Assembly (NCBI RefSeq): GCF_003119195.2
Contig: NZ_CP022262.1
Coordinates: 330,501-394,500 of the forward strand
Source: Azospirillum baldaniorum
Lineage (GTDB): Bacteria; Pseudomonadota; Alphaproteobacteria; Azospirillales; Azospirillaceae
Reading direction: 5' to 3'
Length of the DNA stretch: 64,000 nucleotides
A model generated the notes under the pieces. That model saw nothing but the letters and a program-made list of their open reading frames with translations. It was not told the DNA's origin and searched no databases. Positions 23,580-35,446 of the stretch are shown here, in pieces (position 1 is the stretch's first letter; every line of letters begins with the position of its first letter). The position numbers were made by a program, and so were the translations under genes.

Positions 23580-24785
23580 TCAGCGGGACCGGAGAATGGA
23601 CAGCGCGCGGGCGAAGGCCTGATCGTTGGCCGCGTTGGGGATGCCGTTGGACGGCGGGGCGGATTGCCCGTCCTCCGCGGCCGGCTCCGCGATGGTCTCG
23701 TCGGGCTGGATGCCGATCTGGTGAATGGACTGGCCCGACGGCGTGTAGTAGCGCGCCGTGGTCAGCTTCAGCGCCCCGCTGTCGAAGGGGATGACGCTCT
23801 GGATGATCCCCTTGCCGAAGGTCGTCGTGCCGATCACCGTGGCGCGCCGGTGGTCCTTGAGCGCCCCGGTCAGGATCTCCGCGGCCGAGGCGGATTTCGC
23901 GTTCACCAGCACCACCAGCGGCAGGCCGTCCGTCTCGTCGCCGGGGGTGGCGGTGTAGGTCTTGTCCGCCCCGCGCCCGGGACCGCGGGCGGTCAGAATC
24001 GTTCCCTTGTCGAGGAAGGCGTCGGCGACGCGGACGCTCGCCTGCACCAGCCCGCCGGGATTGTCGCGCACATCGATGATGAAGCCGCCGATGTCCGGCC
24101 CGATCCGCTCGCGCAGTGAGCGGATGGCCGTGCTGACCCCGGTGGCGGTCTGGCGGTCGAAGCGGGTGATGCGGATGTAGCCCACCGTCCCGACGGCGGC
24201 CAGCCGGACCGAGGGGATGCGCAGCTTGCCGCGGACCACGCTGACCTCGAAGGGGTCCGGCGTCCCGGCGCGCAGGACGGTCAGAGACACCGCCGCCCCT
24301 TCCGGCCCGCTCAGCATCTGCTTGACGGTCGCCAGCTCCGCCCCGCCCACCGGCTGCTGGTCCACCGCAAGGATCACGTCGCCGGAGCGCAGCCCGGCGG
24401 CCTCCGCGGGGGACTCGGGAACGGTTTCGGCGATGCGGACTCGGGTGCCGTGGGCCTCGTAGCGGATGCCCAGCCCGGCGAAGGCGCCGTCGTTCGACGC
24501 CTGCAACTGGCGGTATTCACCGTCGTCGAGATAAGCGGAGTAGCGGTCCCGCCCGGCCATCGCCTTGATGGCGATGTCCACCAACTCGCGGTCGGTCAGC
24601 GGTTCGACATACTGGCCGCGGATGGTGCGCAGCGCCCGCAGGAAGCGGTCGACCTCTTCCGCCTCCGTGCTGTGGCCATAGGGGGTGGAGTCGCCCGCGG
24701 CCTGTGCGCTCCGTCCGGTGGTCATGCCCCCCGGGATCGCGAGGAAGGCGCAAAGGGCGGCGGCGGTGACGAGGCGCAGCTTCAC
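23580..24785 (-). CDS. S41-family carboxyl-terminal processing protease (CtpA-like)
   Basis: 401 residues. Signal peptide (residues 1-30), an N-terminal helical region, a PDZ domain at about 90-170 (VPESPAEAAGLRSGDVILAV), and the S41 catalytic domain with the Ser in VNAKSASAAEILTGAL and the Lys in TTFGKGIIQSVIP four to five turns later. It cleaves C-terminal tails of periplasmic proteins. Length and motif order are normal for CtpA. It appears monocistronic, with an 86-base A/T-rich gap before the LysR gene on the same strand. Confidence 0.9.
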   Translation of the reverse strand: MKLRLVTAAALCAFLAIPGGMTTGRSAQAAGDSTPYGHSTEAEEVDRFLRALRTIRGQYVEPLTDRELVDIAIKAMAGRDRYSAYLDDGEYRQLQASNDGAFAGLGIRYEAHGTRVRIAETVPESPAEAAGLRSGDVILAVDQQPVGGAELATVKQMLSGPEGAAVSLTVLRAGTPDPFEVSVVRGKLRIPSVRLAAVGTVGYIRITRFDRQTATGVSTAIRSLRERIGPDIGGFIIDVRDNPGGLVQASVRVADAFLDKGTILTARGPGRGADKTYTATPGDETDGLPLVVLVNAKSASAAEILTGALKDHRRATVIGTTTFGKGIIQSVIPFDSGALKLTTARYYTPSGQSIHQIGIQPDETIAEPAAEDGQSAPPSNGIPNAANDQAFARALSILRSR

Positions 24786-24871
24786 GGCGGCAATCTCTCG
24801 GGATCGGAGCGGCGATGCTTCGAAATTAGCCGTGAATTGGTTTATGTACCGTTAACCATAACCGGGGCGTG

Positions 24872-25804
24872 TTAGTCTTCGCCCAGGCCGACGGACCGCC
24901 GCCACGCCGGCTCCGACAGGCGCTCGACCAGGAAGTCGGCCAGGACCCCGACCTTCGCCGGGCGTGTGCGGGCTGACGGCGTGACGAAGTAGAGCCCGCC
25001 TTTCGGCAGCGACCAGTCGGTCAGGATGGCGGTCAGTCGCCCGTCCGCCACATGCTCCGCGGCCATGAACTCCGGCAGTTCGGCGATCGCCAACCCCTCC
25101 AGCAGCATCGGCACCAGGGCGTCGGCGTTGGTCACGCGCAGCGGGCCGGACGGAGTCACGCTCTCCTCCTCGCCGGCGCCGTTGGTGAAGTGCCAGATGT
25201 CCTGGCGCCGCCGGTACGCGTAGCCCAGGCAATGATGGTCCTTCAGGTCACGCGGATGCCGGGGCAGGCCGTGGCGGGCGATGTAGGCGGGGGCGGCAAG
25301 GACGACGGGAGCGATGGGGCACAGCCGCCGGGCCACCAGCGAGCTGTCCGGCAGCACGGCGATCCGCAGCGCTGCGTCGAAACCTTCGCCCACCAGATCG
25401 ACGGTCGCGTCGCTCAGATGCAGGTCGATGGAAATCTCCGGATAGAGACGGAAGAAGTCCGGCAGCAGGGGCGCCACCCAGCGCAACCCGAACGACATCG
25501 GCACCGCCAGACGGATCAGACCGCGCGGGCGGCTGGACAGTTCGCGCGCCGCGTTCTCGACCGCCTCCGCCTCGTCGTAAAGGCGCATCGCGCGCTCGGC
25601 CAGGGAATGGCCGAAATCGGTCAAGGCCAGCCGGCGCGAGGTGCGGTTGAACAGCCGTCCGCCCAACCGCTCCTCCAGCCGACCGACCGCGCGCGATACC
25701 GTGGCGACCGACACCCCCATGGCGCGGGCCGCACCGGCGAAGGAGCGCTCCTCCACCACCTTGGCGAACATCGCCAGCCCTTCGAAATCCGGCAGCTTCG
25801 ACAT
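24872..25804 (-). CDS. LysR-family transcription regulator
   Basis: 310 residues. Helix-turn-helix at residues 8-65 ([40 protein letters not shown]) and the CrgA-like effector domain ([40 protein letters not shown]). ATG 25804 has AGGA 7 bases upstream and is preferred to TTG 25810. It is divergent from the SDR gene at 25908 with a 103-base gap, the classical LysR-target arrangement. Confidence 0.88.
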   Translation of the reverse strand: MSKLPDFEGLAMFAKVVEERSFAGAARAMGVSVATVSRAVGRLEERLGGRLFNRTSRRLALTDFGHSLAERAMRLYDEAEAVENAARELSSRPRGLIRLAVPMSFGLRWVAPLLPDFFRLYPEISIDLHLSDATVDLVGEGFDAALRIAVLPDSSLVARRLCPIAPVVLAAPAYIARHGLPRHPRDLKDHHCLGYAYRRRQDIWHFTNGAGEEESVTPSGPLRVTNADALVPMLLEGLAIAELPEFMAAEHVADGRLTAILTDWSLPKGGLYFVTPSARTRPAKVGVLADFLVERLSEPAWRRSVGLGED

Positions 25805-25907
25805 CGCCAATCCTGCAACGATGGTTTTCAGCCGTTTCTATTTCGATGTGTGCCTGCCGTCGATAGCTTTGTCTCCAGCGAACAACCCAGTCCCAAGGAG
25901 ACTTCCG

Positions 25908-26672
25908 ATGTCACGCAAGCTCGACGGCAAGATCGCCCTCGTCACCGGCGCCACCAGCGGCATCGGCCTCGCCGCGGCCAAGCGCTTCGCCGCCGAAGGT
26001 GCGGCCGTCTACCTCACCGGCCGCCGCCAATCCGAACTGGAGGCCGCGGTCACGGCGATCCGGGACGCCGGCGGCACGGCGACGGGGGTGCAGGCCGACT
26101 CCTCCAATCTGGCCGATCTCGACCGGCTCTATGCCCGGATCGAGAGCGAGGCGGGCCGTCTCGACGTGCTGTACGCCAACGCTGGCGGCGGCGGCATGCT
26201 GCCGCTGGGCGCCATCACCGAGGAGCAGTACGAGGACACGTTCAACCGCAATGTGAAGGGCGTGCTGTTCACCGTGCAGAAGGCCCTGCCGCTGCTCGGC
26301 CGGGGCGCGTCGGTGATCCTCGCCGGGTCCACCGCCGGCAGCATGGGCACGGCGGCCTTCAGCGTCTACAGCGCCAGCAAGGCGGCGGTCCGCAACTTCG
26401 CCCGCAGCTGGATCCTGGACCTGAAGGACCGCGGCATCCGCGTCAACACGCTCAGCCCCGGCCCGATCCGCACGCCGGGTCTGGTCGGTTTGGCCGGTCC
26501 GGACGCGGCGCAGCAGGAAGGCTTGGTGGATTATCTGGCGGCACAGGTGCCGCTGGGCCGCGTCGGCGATCCCGACGAAATCGCCAAGGCCGCCGTCTTC
26601 CTGGCGTCCGACGACAGCAGCTTCGTCAACGGCGTGGAACTGTTCGCCGACGGCGGCATGGCCCAGGTTTGA
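25908..26672 (+). CDS. Short-chain dehydrogenase/reductase (SDR)
   Basis: 254 residues, classical SDR. Cofactor motif TGATSGIG (residues 14-21) followed by a TGRR turn that favours NADP; NAG in YANAGGGG; the catalytic Ser in ILAGSTAG, then the YxxxK as [11 protein letters not shown]-terminal [12 protein letters not shown]. Substrate cannot be predicted. The strong AAGGAG ribosome site is at 25895-25900. It is probably controlled by the divergent LysR gene. Confidence 0.9.
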   Translation: MSRKLDGKIALVTGATSGIGLAAAKRFAAEGAAVYLTGRRQSELEAAVTAIRDAGGTATGVQADSSNLADLDRLYARIESEAGRLDVLYANAGGGGMLPLGAITEEQYEDTFNRNVKGVLFTVQKALPLLGRGASVILAGSTAGSMGTAAFSVYSASKAAVRNFARSWILDLKDRGIRVNTLSPGPIRTPGLVGLAGPDAAQQEGLVDYLAAQVPLGRVGDPDEIAKAAVFLASDDSSFVNGVELFADGGMAQV

Positions 26673-26680
26673 GCCAGGGT

Positions 26681-26709
26681 GCGGGGGGAGCGGCTTTCGC
26701 TCCCCCCGC
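26681..26709. terminator. Bidirectional terminator between SDR and DUF47 genes
   Basis: GCGGGGGGAGCG (26681-26692) and CGCTCCCCCCGC (26698-26709) form a perfect 12-bp stem with a GCTTT loop. It lies between two convergent genes. There is no clear T run on either side, so it may rely on stem strength or Rho. Confidence 0.65.
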
Positions 26710-26728
26710 CCGTGGGCGAGAACCGCCC

Positions 26729-27376
26729 TTACGCCTGATCCAGGGTGATGCCTTCGATGAGGTCGCCCACGTCGTCGCAGCGGTCGGTGACGGCTTCCAG
26801 CAGCTCGTAGACCTCGCGGCGGCCCAGGAAGTCGATCATCTCCGGACGCTCGGCGATCAGGGACTTCATGGCGTCGCGCAGGATCTCGTCGGCCTCGTCC
26901 TCCAGGTCGGAGATCTGGCCGCAGATGTGCAGGATGCGGTCGGCGTGGACGGAGATTTTGGTCAGCAGCGGCATGACCTCGGACAGCAGGGCCGCTTGGC
27001 GGCGGCCGATCGCCGCCATGCGCATCATCCGGTCGTCGAAGGTCTCGATGCCGTAGAGCGCGGCGAGGCGCGGCACCTCGTCCATCAGGTCGATGCAATC
27101 ATCCAGCGCGTTGATCAGCGCCTGGATCTCCGACCGGTCGAAGGGGGTGATGAAGGCGCGGTGCAACCCGCGCCCGGCGTCCTTGGCGACGCGGTCGGCG
27201 TCCTTCTCGATCCGCTTCAGCGTCGCGGTGCGGTCGGCGCGCTCCTCCGGACCGGCCTGCATGACGGCTTCCAGGGCGGCGGAGGCGTCGACGATGTGCC
27301 GGGCCTGCTCGATGAATTGCTCAATGACCCGCTCTTCCTTCGGCATCATGGAGCGGATGGCGCGCAGCAGCAGCAT
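26729..27376 (-). CDS. DUF47 (PhoU-like) family protein
   Basis: 215 residues, all helical. The PhoU-like pattern of acidic metal-binding helices is present: EKDADRVAKDAGRGLHRAFI then TPFDRSEIQALINALDD, DLEDEADEILRDAMKSLI, and ELLEAVTDRCDDVGDLIEGI. DUF47 proteins usually sit beside a Pit phosphate permease and modulate phosphate transport. No pit gene is adjacent here, so it is an orphan copy or its partner lies elsewhere. Confidence 0.85.
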   Translation of the reverse strand: MLLLRAIRSMMPKEERVIEQFIEQARHIVDASAALEAVMQAGPEERADRTATLKRIEKDADRVAKDAGRGLHRAFITPFDRSEIQALINALDDCIDLMDEVPRLAALYGIETFDDRMMRMAAIGRRQAALLSEVMPLLTKISVHADRILHICGQISDLEDEADEILRDAMKSLIAERPEMIDFLGRREVYELLEAVTDRCDDVGDLIEGITLDQA

Positions 27377-27470
27377 GGAAACGGTTCTCTCGGTCGGTTC
27401 TGCCGTTTCCTCTTAACGCCGGGCGTCATGAATTTGCAGCAAAAACGTCATACGGGCAGGACAGGGCAGA

Positions 27471-27498
27471 CAGGCCGGGGGAGAAACGCCCCGGCCTG
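27471..27498 (-). terminator. Terminator-like hairpin after the IorB-type gene
   Basis: CAGGCCGGGG (27471-27480) pairs perfectly with CCCCGGCCTG (27489-27498) around GAGAAACG; flanking bases extend the dyad imperfectly. It begins 18 bases after the minus-strand stop codon of the oxidoreductase gene. On the minus strand no long T run follows. Confidence 0.5.
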
Positions 27499-27516
27499 CC
27501 GTGTCCTGTGCCGTCC

Positions 27517-29721
<2,205 letters not shown>

Positions 29722-29724
29722 GGC

Positions 29725-30183
29725 TCAGGCCCCCATCGCCTTGGCGGCGTCCTTGATGGCCGCGCGGATGCGCGGGTAGGTGGCACAGCGGCAGACGTTG
29801 CCGTCCATCGCCGCGTCGATGTCGTCGTCCGTGGGGTTGCGGTTGTCGGTCAGCAGCGCCACGGCGCTCATGATCTGGCCGGACTGGCAGTAGCCGCACT
29901 GCACGACGTCCAGCTTCTGCCAGGCGGCCTGGACGGCCTGGGCGACCGTGCCGGACACACCCTCGATGGTGGTGATCTTGGTGCCGGCTGCGGATTCCGC
30001 CGGGGTCTGGCAGGCGCGGATCGGCGTGCCGTCCATATGGACGGTGCAGGCGCCGCACTGGGCGATGCCGCAGCCGAACTTGGTGCCGGTCAGGTTCAGC
30101 TCGTCCCGCAGGACCCACAGAAGCGGCATGTCGCCGGGCACGTCGACGTCCCGGTCCTGCCCGTTGATGTTCAAACGAATCAT
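29725..30183 (-). CDS. 2Fe-2S small subunit of the molybdenum hydroxylase (IorA type)
   Basis: 152 residues. Two cluster motifs: a plant-type set in [18 protein letters not shown] and Cys in RACQTP, then the helical-domain set CGYCQSGQ and the pair in [12 protein letters not shown]. This is the complete eight-Cys pattern of the family. It passes electrons from the molybdenum site to an external acceptor. No FAD subunit gene is next to it, which fits the two-subunit IorAB type rather than the three-subunit CoxLMS type. ATG 30183 is chosen; the frame extends upstream without a good start. Confidence 0.9.
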   Translation of the reverse strand: MIRLNINGQDRDVDVPGDMPLLWVLRDELNLTGTKFGCGIAQCGACTVHMDGTPIRACQTPAESAAGTKITTIEGVSGTVAQAVQAAWQKLDVVQCGYCQSGQIMSAVALLTDNRNPTDDDIDAAMDGNVCRCATYPRIRAAIKDAAKAMGA

Positions 30184-30460
30184 CGGATGATCCCTGTCTC
30201 TCGACTCTGCCTGTCGGGTATTATGGTGCGGGCCTTCGGCGGGCAATTCCTGCGTGAATCCCAGCCACGAAAAGACCGTGTGCAGTGTGGTCGCGTCCGG
30301 CGGGTTCGGCAAACAACCCAGCGTGGGAGTCGGTCTTCCGTTGAAGCGCACGACCTGTCCGTTTGTTCGGCCCGCAAACGTGACCACGATCATCCTAACC
30401 GCTTCGCTGCGAGCCGAATAGCCGGTACAATCCGCTTGAGCTTATGAATTTGGTGCATGA

Positions 30461-31354
30461 ATGAACCGGAACGACCTCAGCGATTTGGCGGCCTTCGCCG
30501 TCGTGGCGGAGGAGGGGAGCTTCACGCGGGCGGCGGCCCGGCTGGGCATGTCCCAATCCGCGCTCAGCCACGCCATGAAGGCGCTGGAGGACCGGCTGGG
30601 CCTGCGCCTGCTGGCCCGCACGACCCGCAGCGTGTCCACGACGGAAGCCGGACTGCGGCTGCTCCGCACGCTGCGGCCAGCGCTGGACGACATCGCCGCC
30701 GGGCTGGCGGCGGTGGGGGAACTGCGCGAGAAGCCCGCCGGCACGCTGCGCATCACCACTGGCAAGCACGCCGCCGTCCGGGTGCTGTGGCCCGTGCTGT
30801 CGCGCTTCCTCGCCGACTATCCGGAGGTGCAGGTGGAGTTGTCCATCGACAGCAGCTTGACCGACATCGTGGCCAGCCGCTTCGACGCCGGGGTCCGGCT
30901 GGGCGAGCAACTCGAAAAGGACATGATCGCGGTGCGCATCGGCCCGGACATCCGGGCGGCCATCGTCGGGGCGCCCTCCTACTTCGCGCAGCGTCCGGTG
31001 CCTTGCGCCCCGCAGGATCTGGCCGGGCACGATTGCATCAACTACCGCTTCACCACGTCCGGCGCCGTCTATGTCTGGGAGTTCGAGGAGGACGGCCATC
31101 CGGTGAACGTCCGGGTGTCGGGATCGCTGGTGTCCAACGACATGGACGTCATCATGGCCGCCGTTCTGGACGGGAGGGGGCTGGCCTACATCTTCGAGGA
31201 CGAGGTGGCGGAGCACGTCGCCGCCGGACGGCTGGTCCGCGTGCTGGACGACTGGTGCACACCGTTTCCCGGCTATTACCTCTACTACCCCAGCCGCCGG
31301 CAGATCCCCCCGGCCCTGGCCGCCCTGGTCGACGCGCTGCGCTATCGACTGTAG
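30461..31354 (+). CDS. LysR-family transcription regulator
   Basis: 297 residues. Helix-turn-helix in residues 5-65 (LAAFAVVAEEGSFTRAAARL, SALSHAMKALEDRLGLRLLA) and a LysR effector domain (GTLRITTGKHAAVRVLWPVL, TDIVASRFDAGVRLGEQLEK). It is divergent from the IorA-type gene with a 277-base gap that contains no other gene and presumably both promoters. Control of the hydroxylase operon is inference from position. Confidence 0.88.
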   Translation: MNRNDLSDLAAFAVVAEEGSFTRAAARLGMSQSALSHAMKALEDRLGLRLLARTTRSVSTTEAGLRLLRTLRPALDDIAAGLAAVGELREKPAGTLRITTGKHAAVRVLWPVLSRFLADYPEVQVELSIDSSLTDIVASRFDAGVRLGEQLEKDMIAVRIGPDIRAAIVGAPSYFAQRPVPCAPQDLAGHDCINYRFTTSGAVYVWEFEEDGHPVNVRVSGSLVSNDMDVIMAAVLDGRGLAYIFEDEVAEHVAAGRLVRVLDDWCTPFPGYYLYYPSRRQIPPALAALVDALRYRL

Positions 31355-31481
31355 CAACCGTGCAACTTACGCATGCCGATTCCGCGCTCCGGATGGATCC
31401 GAAAAAGGATTATTAACGTACCAAAAGATTAAGGTAATCGGATCAAGCGGCGTCGAGCCGCCGGAACGGGATGAACGCCGG

Positions 31482-33866
31482 ATGATGCGTGTGTATGCCT
31501 GCATAACCCAGCAGCACGATCTGTGGCTCGTGCTGCTGGCGGGGGCGGTCTGTGGATTCGGTGCCTGGGTGTCCCTGAACCTTGCCCGCCGCGCCGCGGC
31601 GGCGGTGGGACGGGCGCGCCGGGGCTGGCTGGCCGGTGCCGCGACGGCGACCGGCGGCGGCGTGTGGGCGACCCATTTCATCGCCATGCTGGCGTTCCAG
31701 ACGAGCCTGCCCACGGGCTACGACGTCGGCCTGACGGTCCTGTCGAGCCTGATCGCCATCGGCGGCGCCGCGGTGGGCATCCGCCACGCCATCGGCGGCG
31801 GGCGGCTGGCCGCCCCGCTGGGCGGCGCCATCGCCGGGGCCGCGGCGACGGCGATGCACTTCACCGGCATGGCGGCGCTCCAGGTGCCGGCCAACCTGCA
31901 TTATGATCCGATTTACGTTGCTGTGGCGCTGGGCCTGGGCGTCCTGCTCGCCGGGGCGGGCTTCACCGCCGCCCTGCGGATCGGATCGCTGAAGGGGCTG
32001 GCGGCGGGGGCGGCCCTGCTGGCGCTGGGCATCTGCGGGCTGCATTTCACCGGCATGGCCGGCGTCACGCTGATCCCCGATCCGCTGCACGACATGTCCG
32101 ACCAGATCATGGAGCCGGGCCTGCTGGCGGTCGCCATCGCGGTGACGGCCACGGTGGTGATGGCTCTGGGCCTCGCCGGGGCCATCGTCGACCAGCGGCT
32201 GGCCGCCAGGACGGCGCACGAGGCGGCGCGGCTGCGGGCCAGCGAGGAGCGGTTCCGCCAGCTCGCTGACGCCACCACGGAAGGCATCGTGATCCACCGC
32301 GACGGCGTGGTTCTCGACGTCAACCGTGCCATGGCGGAGCTGCTGGGCAAGCCGCAGGCGCAGTTCATCGGCCAGTCCATGCTGCGCTTCGTGGTGCAGA
32401 ACCGCCGCTCCGACATTGAGCGCAAGCTGGCCCAACCGACCTCCGAGCGGGTGGAGCTGGACCTGCTGCACGACGACGGCACCTTGGTGATGGTCGAGGC
32501 GCACGGACAGGACATCACGCACGAGGGCCGTCCCGCCCGCGTGGTCGCCGTGCGCGACATCCGCGAGCGCAAGCGGGCGGAGGAGCGCATCCGCCATATG
32601 GCCCATCACGACCTGCTGACCGGCCTGCCGAACCGCTCCCTGTTCCTCGACCGGCTGAACGGCGCGCTGGCCAGCGCGGGGCGGGCGCGCACCGGGGTGG
32701 CGGTGCTTTATCTGGATCTCGACCGCTTCAAGGCGGTGAACGACCTGCTGGGCCACCCGGCGGGCGACCGGCTGCTGCAGGAGATGGCGCGCCGCATGCT
32801 GGAGGCGGTGCCCAGCCACGACACCGTGGCGCGGCTGAGCGGCGACGAGTTCGCCGTGCTGCACCGCATCGCCCAGCCCGGCGAGGCGCTGGCCCTGGCC
32901 GACCGGCTGGTGAAGGCGCTGGGCGCCCCGGCCGAGCTGGACGGCCAGCGGATGGTGGTCGGGACGAGCGTCGGCATCGCCCTGTTCCCGCAGGACGGCA
33001 GCAGCGCGGAAGCGCTGCTCCAGCACGCCGACACCGCCCTCTACCGCGCCAAGTCGGAGGGGCGGGGCACCTTCCGCTTCTTCGAGGCGGCGATGGACGA
33101 GCGGCTGCAGGCCCGCCGCGGCCTGGAGCGCGACCTGCGTCAGGCGCTGAGCGACGGCGCGCTCAGCGTCCATTACCAGCCGCTGGAGGATTGCCGGACG
33201 CACCGCATCCTGGGCTTCGAGGCGCTGGTGCGCTGGAATCATCCGGAGCGCGGCATGATCCCCCCGTCGGAGTTCGTGCCGCTGGCCGAGGAGAGCGGGC
33301 TGGTCATGCAGCTCGGCGAGTTCGTGCTGCGCACCGCCTGCCGGGACGCCCGGAACTGGCCGGACCCGGTCAAGGTGGCGGTGAACCTGTCGCCGATCCA
33401 GTTCCGCCACTCCGACCTCCCGGCCACGATTCTCGGCATCCTGGAGGAGGAGGGGCTGCCGCCGCACCGGCTGGAGATCGAGGTGACCGAGGGGGTGATG
33501 ATCGACGACACCGAACGCGCCCTGGCGGCGCTGACCGCCCTGAAGGCCGCGGGGGTGCGCATCGCCCTGGACGATTTCGGCACAGGCTATTCCAGCCTCA
33601 GCTACCTTCAGAAATTCACCTTCGACAAGCTGAAGATCGACCGATCCTTCGTCCAGCTGATGGCGGAGAACCGCGAGTCCCTGTCGATCATCCGCACCAT
33701 CCTGGCCCTCGCGAAGAGCCTGGACATTGCGGTCACGGCGGAGGGTGTGGAGACGGAGGAGCAGCGGACCCTGTTGAAGAACGAGTCCTGCAACCAGCTC
33801 CAGGGCTATCTGATCGGGCGCCCGGTTCCGGCGTGCGAGCTGGCACGCTTCTACGAGCCGGCGTGA
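31482..33866 (+). CDS. MHYT-PAS-GGDEF-EAL cyclic-di-GMP protein
   Basis: 794 residues. The N-terminal 230 residues hold seven hydrophobic helices with three MHYT motifs (WATHFIAM, AMHFTGM, LHFTGM), proposed to bind copper and sense O2, CO or NO. Then a PAS domain (about 250-365), GGDEF domain (about 375-530) with active-site variant SGDEF, and EAL domain (about 545-790) with FEALVRWNHPE and DDFGTGYSSLS. The EAL site looks complete, so phosphodiesterase activity is likely; Ser for the first Gly of GGDEF is tolerated in some cyclases. It could set the balance between swarming by lateral flagella and attachment; that is inference. Confidence 0.92.
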   Translation: MMRVYACITQQHDLWLVLLAGAVCGFGAWVSLNLARRAAAAVGRARRGWLAGAATATGGGVWATHFIAMLAFQTSLPTGYDVGLTVLSSLIAIGGAAVGIRHAIGGGRLAAPLGGAIAGAAATAMHFTGMAALQVPANLHYDPIYVAVALGLGVLLAGAGFTAALRIGSLKGLAAGAALLALGICGLHFTGMAGVTLIPDPLHDMSDQIMEPGLLAVAIAVTATVVMALGLAGAIVDQRLAARTAHEAARLRASEERFRQLADATTEGIVIHRDGVVLDVNRAMAELLGKPQAQFIGQSMLRFVVQNRRSDIERKLAQPTSERVELDLLHDDGTLVMVEAHGQDITHEGRPARVVAVRDIRERKRAEERIRHMAHHDLLTGLPNRSLFLDRLNGALASAGRARTGVAVLYLDLDRFKAVNDLLGHPAGDRLLQEMARRMLEAVPSHDTVARLSGDEFAVLHRIAQPGEALALADRLVKALGAPAELDGQRMVVGTSVGIALFPQDGSSAEALLQHADTALYRAKSEGRGTFRFFEAAMDERLQARRGLERDLRQALSDGALSVHYQPLEDCRTHRILGFEALVRWNHPERGMIPPSEFVPLAEESGLVMQLGEFVLRTACRDARNWPDPVKVAVNLSPIQFRHSDLPATILGILEEEGLPPHRLEIEVTEGVMIDDTERALAALTALKAAGVRIALDDFGTGYSSLSYLQKFTFDKLKIDRSFVQLMAENRESLSIIRTILALAKSLDIAVTAEGVETEEQRTLLKNESCNQLQGYLIGRPVPACELARFYEPA

Positions 33867-33903
33867 GTCGCCGTCACGGACGTTTTTCGCGGCGTGGCGC
33901 GGG

Positions 33904-34068
33904 TCAGCGGATCTCGATGAGGTCCGTCAACTCGCGCACGACCAGTTCCAGGCTGTCGGCCACGGCCTCGCACGACACCCGCTCCTCCGGGGTGGTGAAG
34001 TCGGCGGAGCGCAGGGTGGCGATCTGCTCCTTCAACCGGCCGATGTAGGCAATCAGCTTTTCTTCCAT
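33904..34068 (-). CDS. Small acidic helical protein
   Basis: 54 residues read from ATG 34068 to TGA 33904. The sequence starts MEEKLIAYIGRLKEQIATLR and ends in LELVVRELTDLIEIR. Heptad-like Leu/Ile spacing suggests a short coiled coil. GGGGTCCGGGC before the ATG is only a moderate ribosome site. No family is recognised. It lies between the convergent cyclic-di-GMP gene and the heptosyltransferase-like gene. Codon use (third-position G/C) fits real coding. Confidence 0.55.
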   Translation of the reverse strand: MEEKLIAYIGRLKEQIATLRSADFTTPEERVSCEAVADSLELVVRELTDLIEIR

Positions 34069-34195
34069 GCCCGGACCCCGTGGTGCGAGAGGCTTCCCGC
34101 AACCATAACAGGCGAGCGGGGGCTTTGGCCCTGGAATTCTCCGTCGGCGGGTTTGCGGAGTGGGGACGGCCGGCTGAACGAAAGCCGAGGGCGGC

Positions 34196-35197
34196 TCACG
34201 AACGGATCAGCGCCTCGACCTCCCGGATCGCCGCATCGGCGGGAATGCGCTCCATCTCGCGGCCGCCGAAGGCGGCGGCGGTCAGCACCGCGCCCCGCGT
34301 CACCTTGGGGCGCAGCTTCTCCGCGATGGTCGGGCCGTAGAGGGTCAGCAGCGGCACATCGGCGAGGCCGAACAGGTGGCTGGTCCCGCTGTCGTTGGCG
34401 ACCGCCGCGGCGCAGCGCCGGGTCAGCGCGATGGTCCGGACCGGGGAATAGCGCGGCTCCGCCAGTTCGGCGTCCTGGAGCGGGAACAGCGCCTGCGGCA
34501 CCGCGGCGCGCAGCTCGGGCAGCCAGTCCAGCTCCGCCGGGCCGAGGATGAAGACCGGCACCCGCCCATCGGCGACCTGGGCGCGGGCCAACTCCACGAA
34601 GCGGTCCAGCGGCCAGCACTTCACGCGCTTGCCCGCCCCCGGCGCGATGGCGACATAGCCCGGCCCGTCGGGCAGGACGGCGCGCGCCTCGGCCTCAGCC
34701 TCGGCCGGGATGGGCACGGCCATGTCCAGCGGGGGGCGGCGTCCGCCGGCCACCTCCAGCAGGTCGAACAAGCGGTCCAGCACGTGCCGCGGCTCCTTGT
34801 AGCCGGGGGGTGGACGGCGGTCCGACAGGCGGTAGCCGGCGCAGGCCGAGACGAACAGGTCGTGCTTCAGCCGCCGCGCCAACAGCGTCCGCCAGGGCAG
34901 CGCCTGGGTGTCCAGCACCAGCGAGAAGCGATCCTTGATGGGCATGGGCTTCAGCAGGCCGAGCGGACTGCGCCCGATGCCGGTGTCGGCCCGGAACTCG
35001 TCGATCAGCCCATCCATCATCGGGCGCAGCGTGGTCGCCAGATGGGTGCCCTCGGTGGTGATCCAGGTGATCCGGTGGTCCGGGAACAGACCCCGCAGGG
35101 CGCGCACGAAGGGAATCTTGATGAGCGCGTCGCCGATCAGTTCGCCATGGGTGAAGACGGCGAGCGACGGGGAGCCGGCGCGGTCGTTTGCGGGCAT
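34196..35197 (-). CDS. Glycosyltransferase family 9 (heptosyltransferase-like)
   Basis: 333 residues. GT9 features: N-terminal LAVFTHGELIGDALIKIPFV, HRITWITTEGTHLATTL, the nucleotide-sugar region YVAIAPGAGKRVKCWPLDRF, and a C-terminal NDSGTSHLFGLADVPLLTLY. The N-terminal Asp of the family is replaced by Glu-Leu (GELIGD), with D retained later. It probably adds a sugar to lipopolysaccharide core or another surface glycan. Since it lies next to the late flagellar operon, a role in flagellar glycosylation is an alternative. ATG 35197 has AAGG upstream. Confidence 0.75.
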   Translation of the reverse strand: MPANDRAGSPSLAVFTHGELIGDALIKIPFVRALRGLFPDHRITWITTEGTHLATTLRPMMDGLIDEFRADTGIGRSPLGLLKPMPIKDRFSLVLDTQALPWRTLLARRLKHDLFVSACAGYRLSDRRPPPGYKEPRHVLDRLFDLLEVAGGRRPPLDMAVPIPAEAEAEARAVLPDGPGYVAIAPGAGKRVKCWPLDRFVELARAQVADGRVPVFILGPAELDWLPELRAAVPQALFPLQDAELAEPRYSPVRTIALTRRCAAAVANDSGTSHLFGLADVPLLTLYGPTIAEKLRPKVTRGAVLTAAAFGGREMERIPADAAIREVEALIRS

Positions 35198-35286
35198 GCG
35201 GAAGCCTTGGGAAGATGCGGCCAAGCGGACGCCGGACTATAGCGGCCCGCATCCGGCGGCGGAACCCTTGGCAAGGCGCTTTCACT

Positions 35287-35427
35287 CCCTCTCCCGTCCC
35301 GGGAGAGGGAAGGGGCCCACGCGGAAGCGTGGGAAGGGTGAGGGTGCTGCCGAGAATCGGCCCCTTGATCCTTGGACGACCCTCACCCGGCGCCGTCGGC
35401 GCCACCCTCTCCCGGGGCGGGAGAGGG
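35287..35427. repeat. Palindromic intergenic repeat, family A copy 2
   Basis: 141 bases, same length and outline as 7343-7483: outer arms CCCTCTCCCG and CGGGAGAGGG at both ends, internal GGGTGAGGGTGCTGCC and GATCCTTGG. The central part differs between copies but the pairing is kept, which indicates selection for structure or a common mobile origin. It separates the heptosyltransferase-like gene from the end of the flagellar operon. Confidence 0.8.
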
Positions 35428-35446
35428 AACTCCAATTCGGCTGGGC

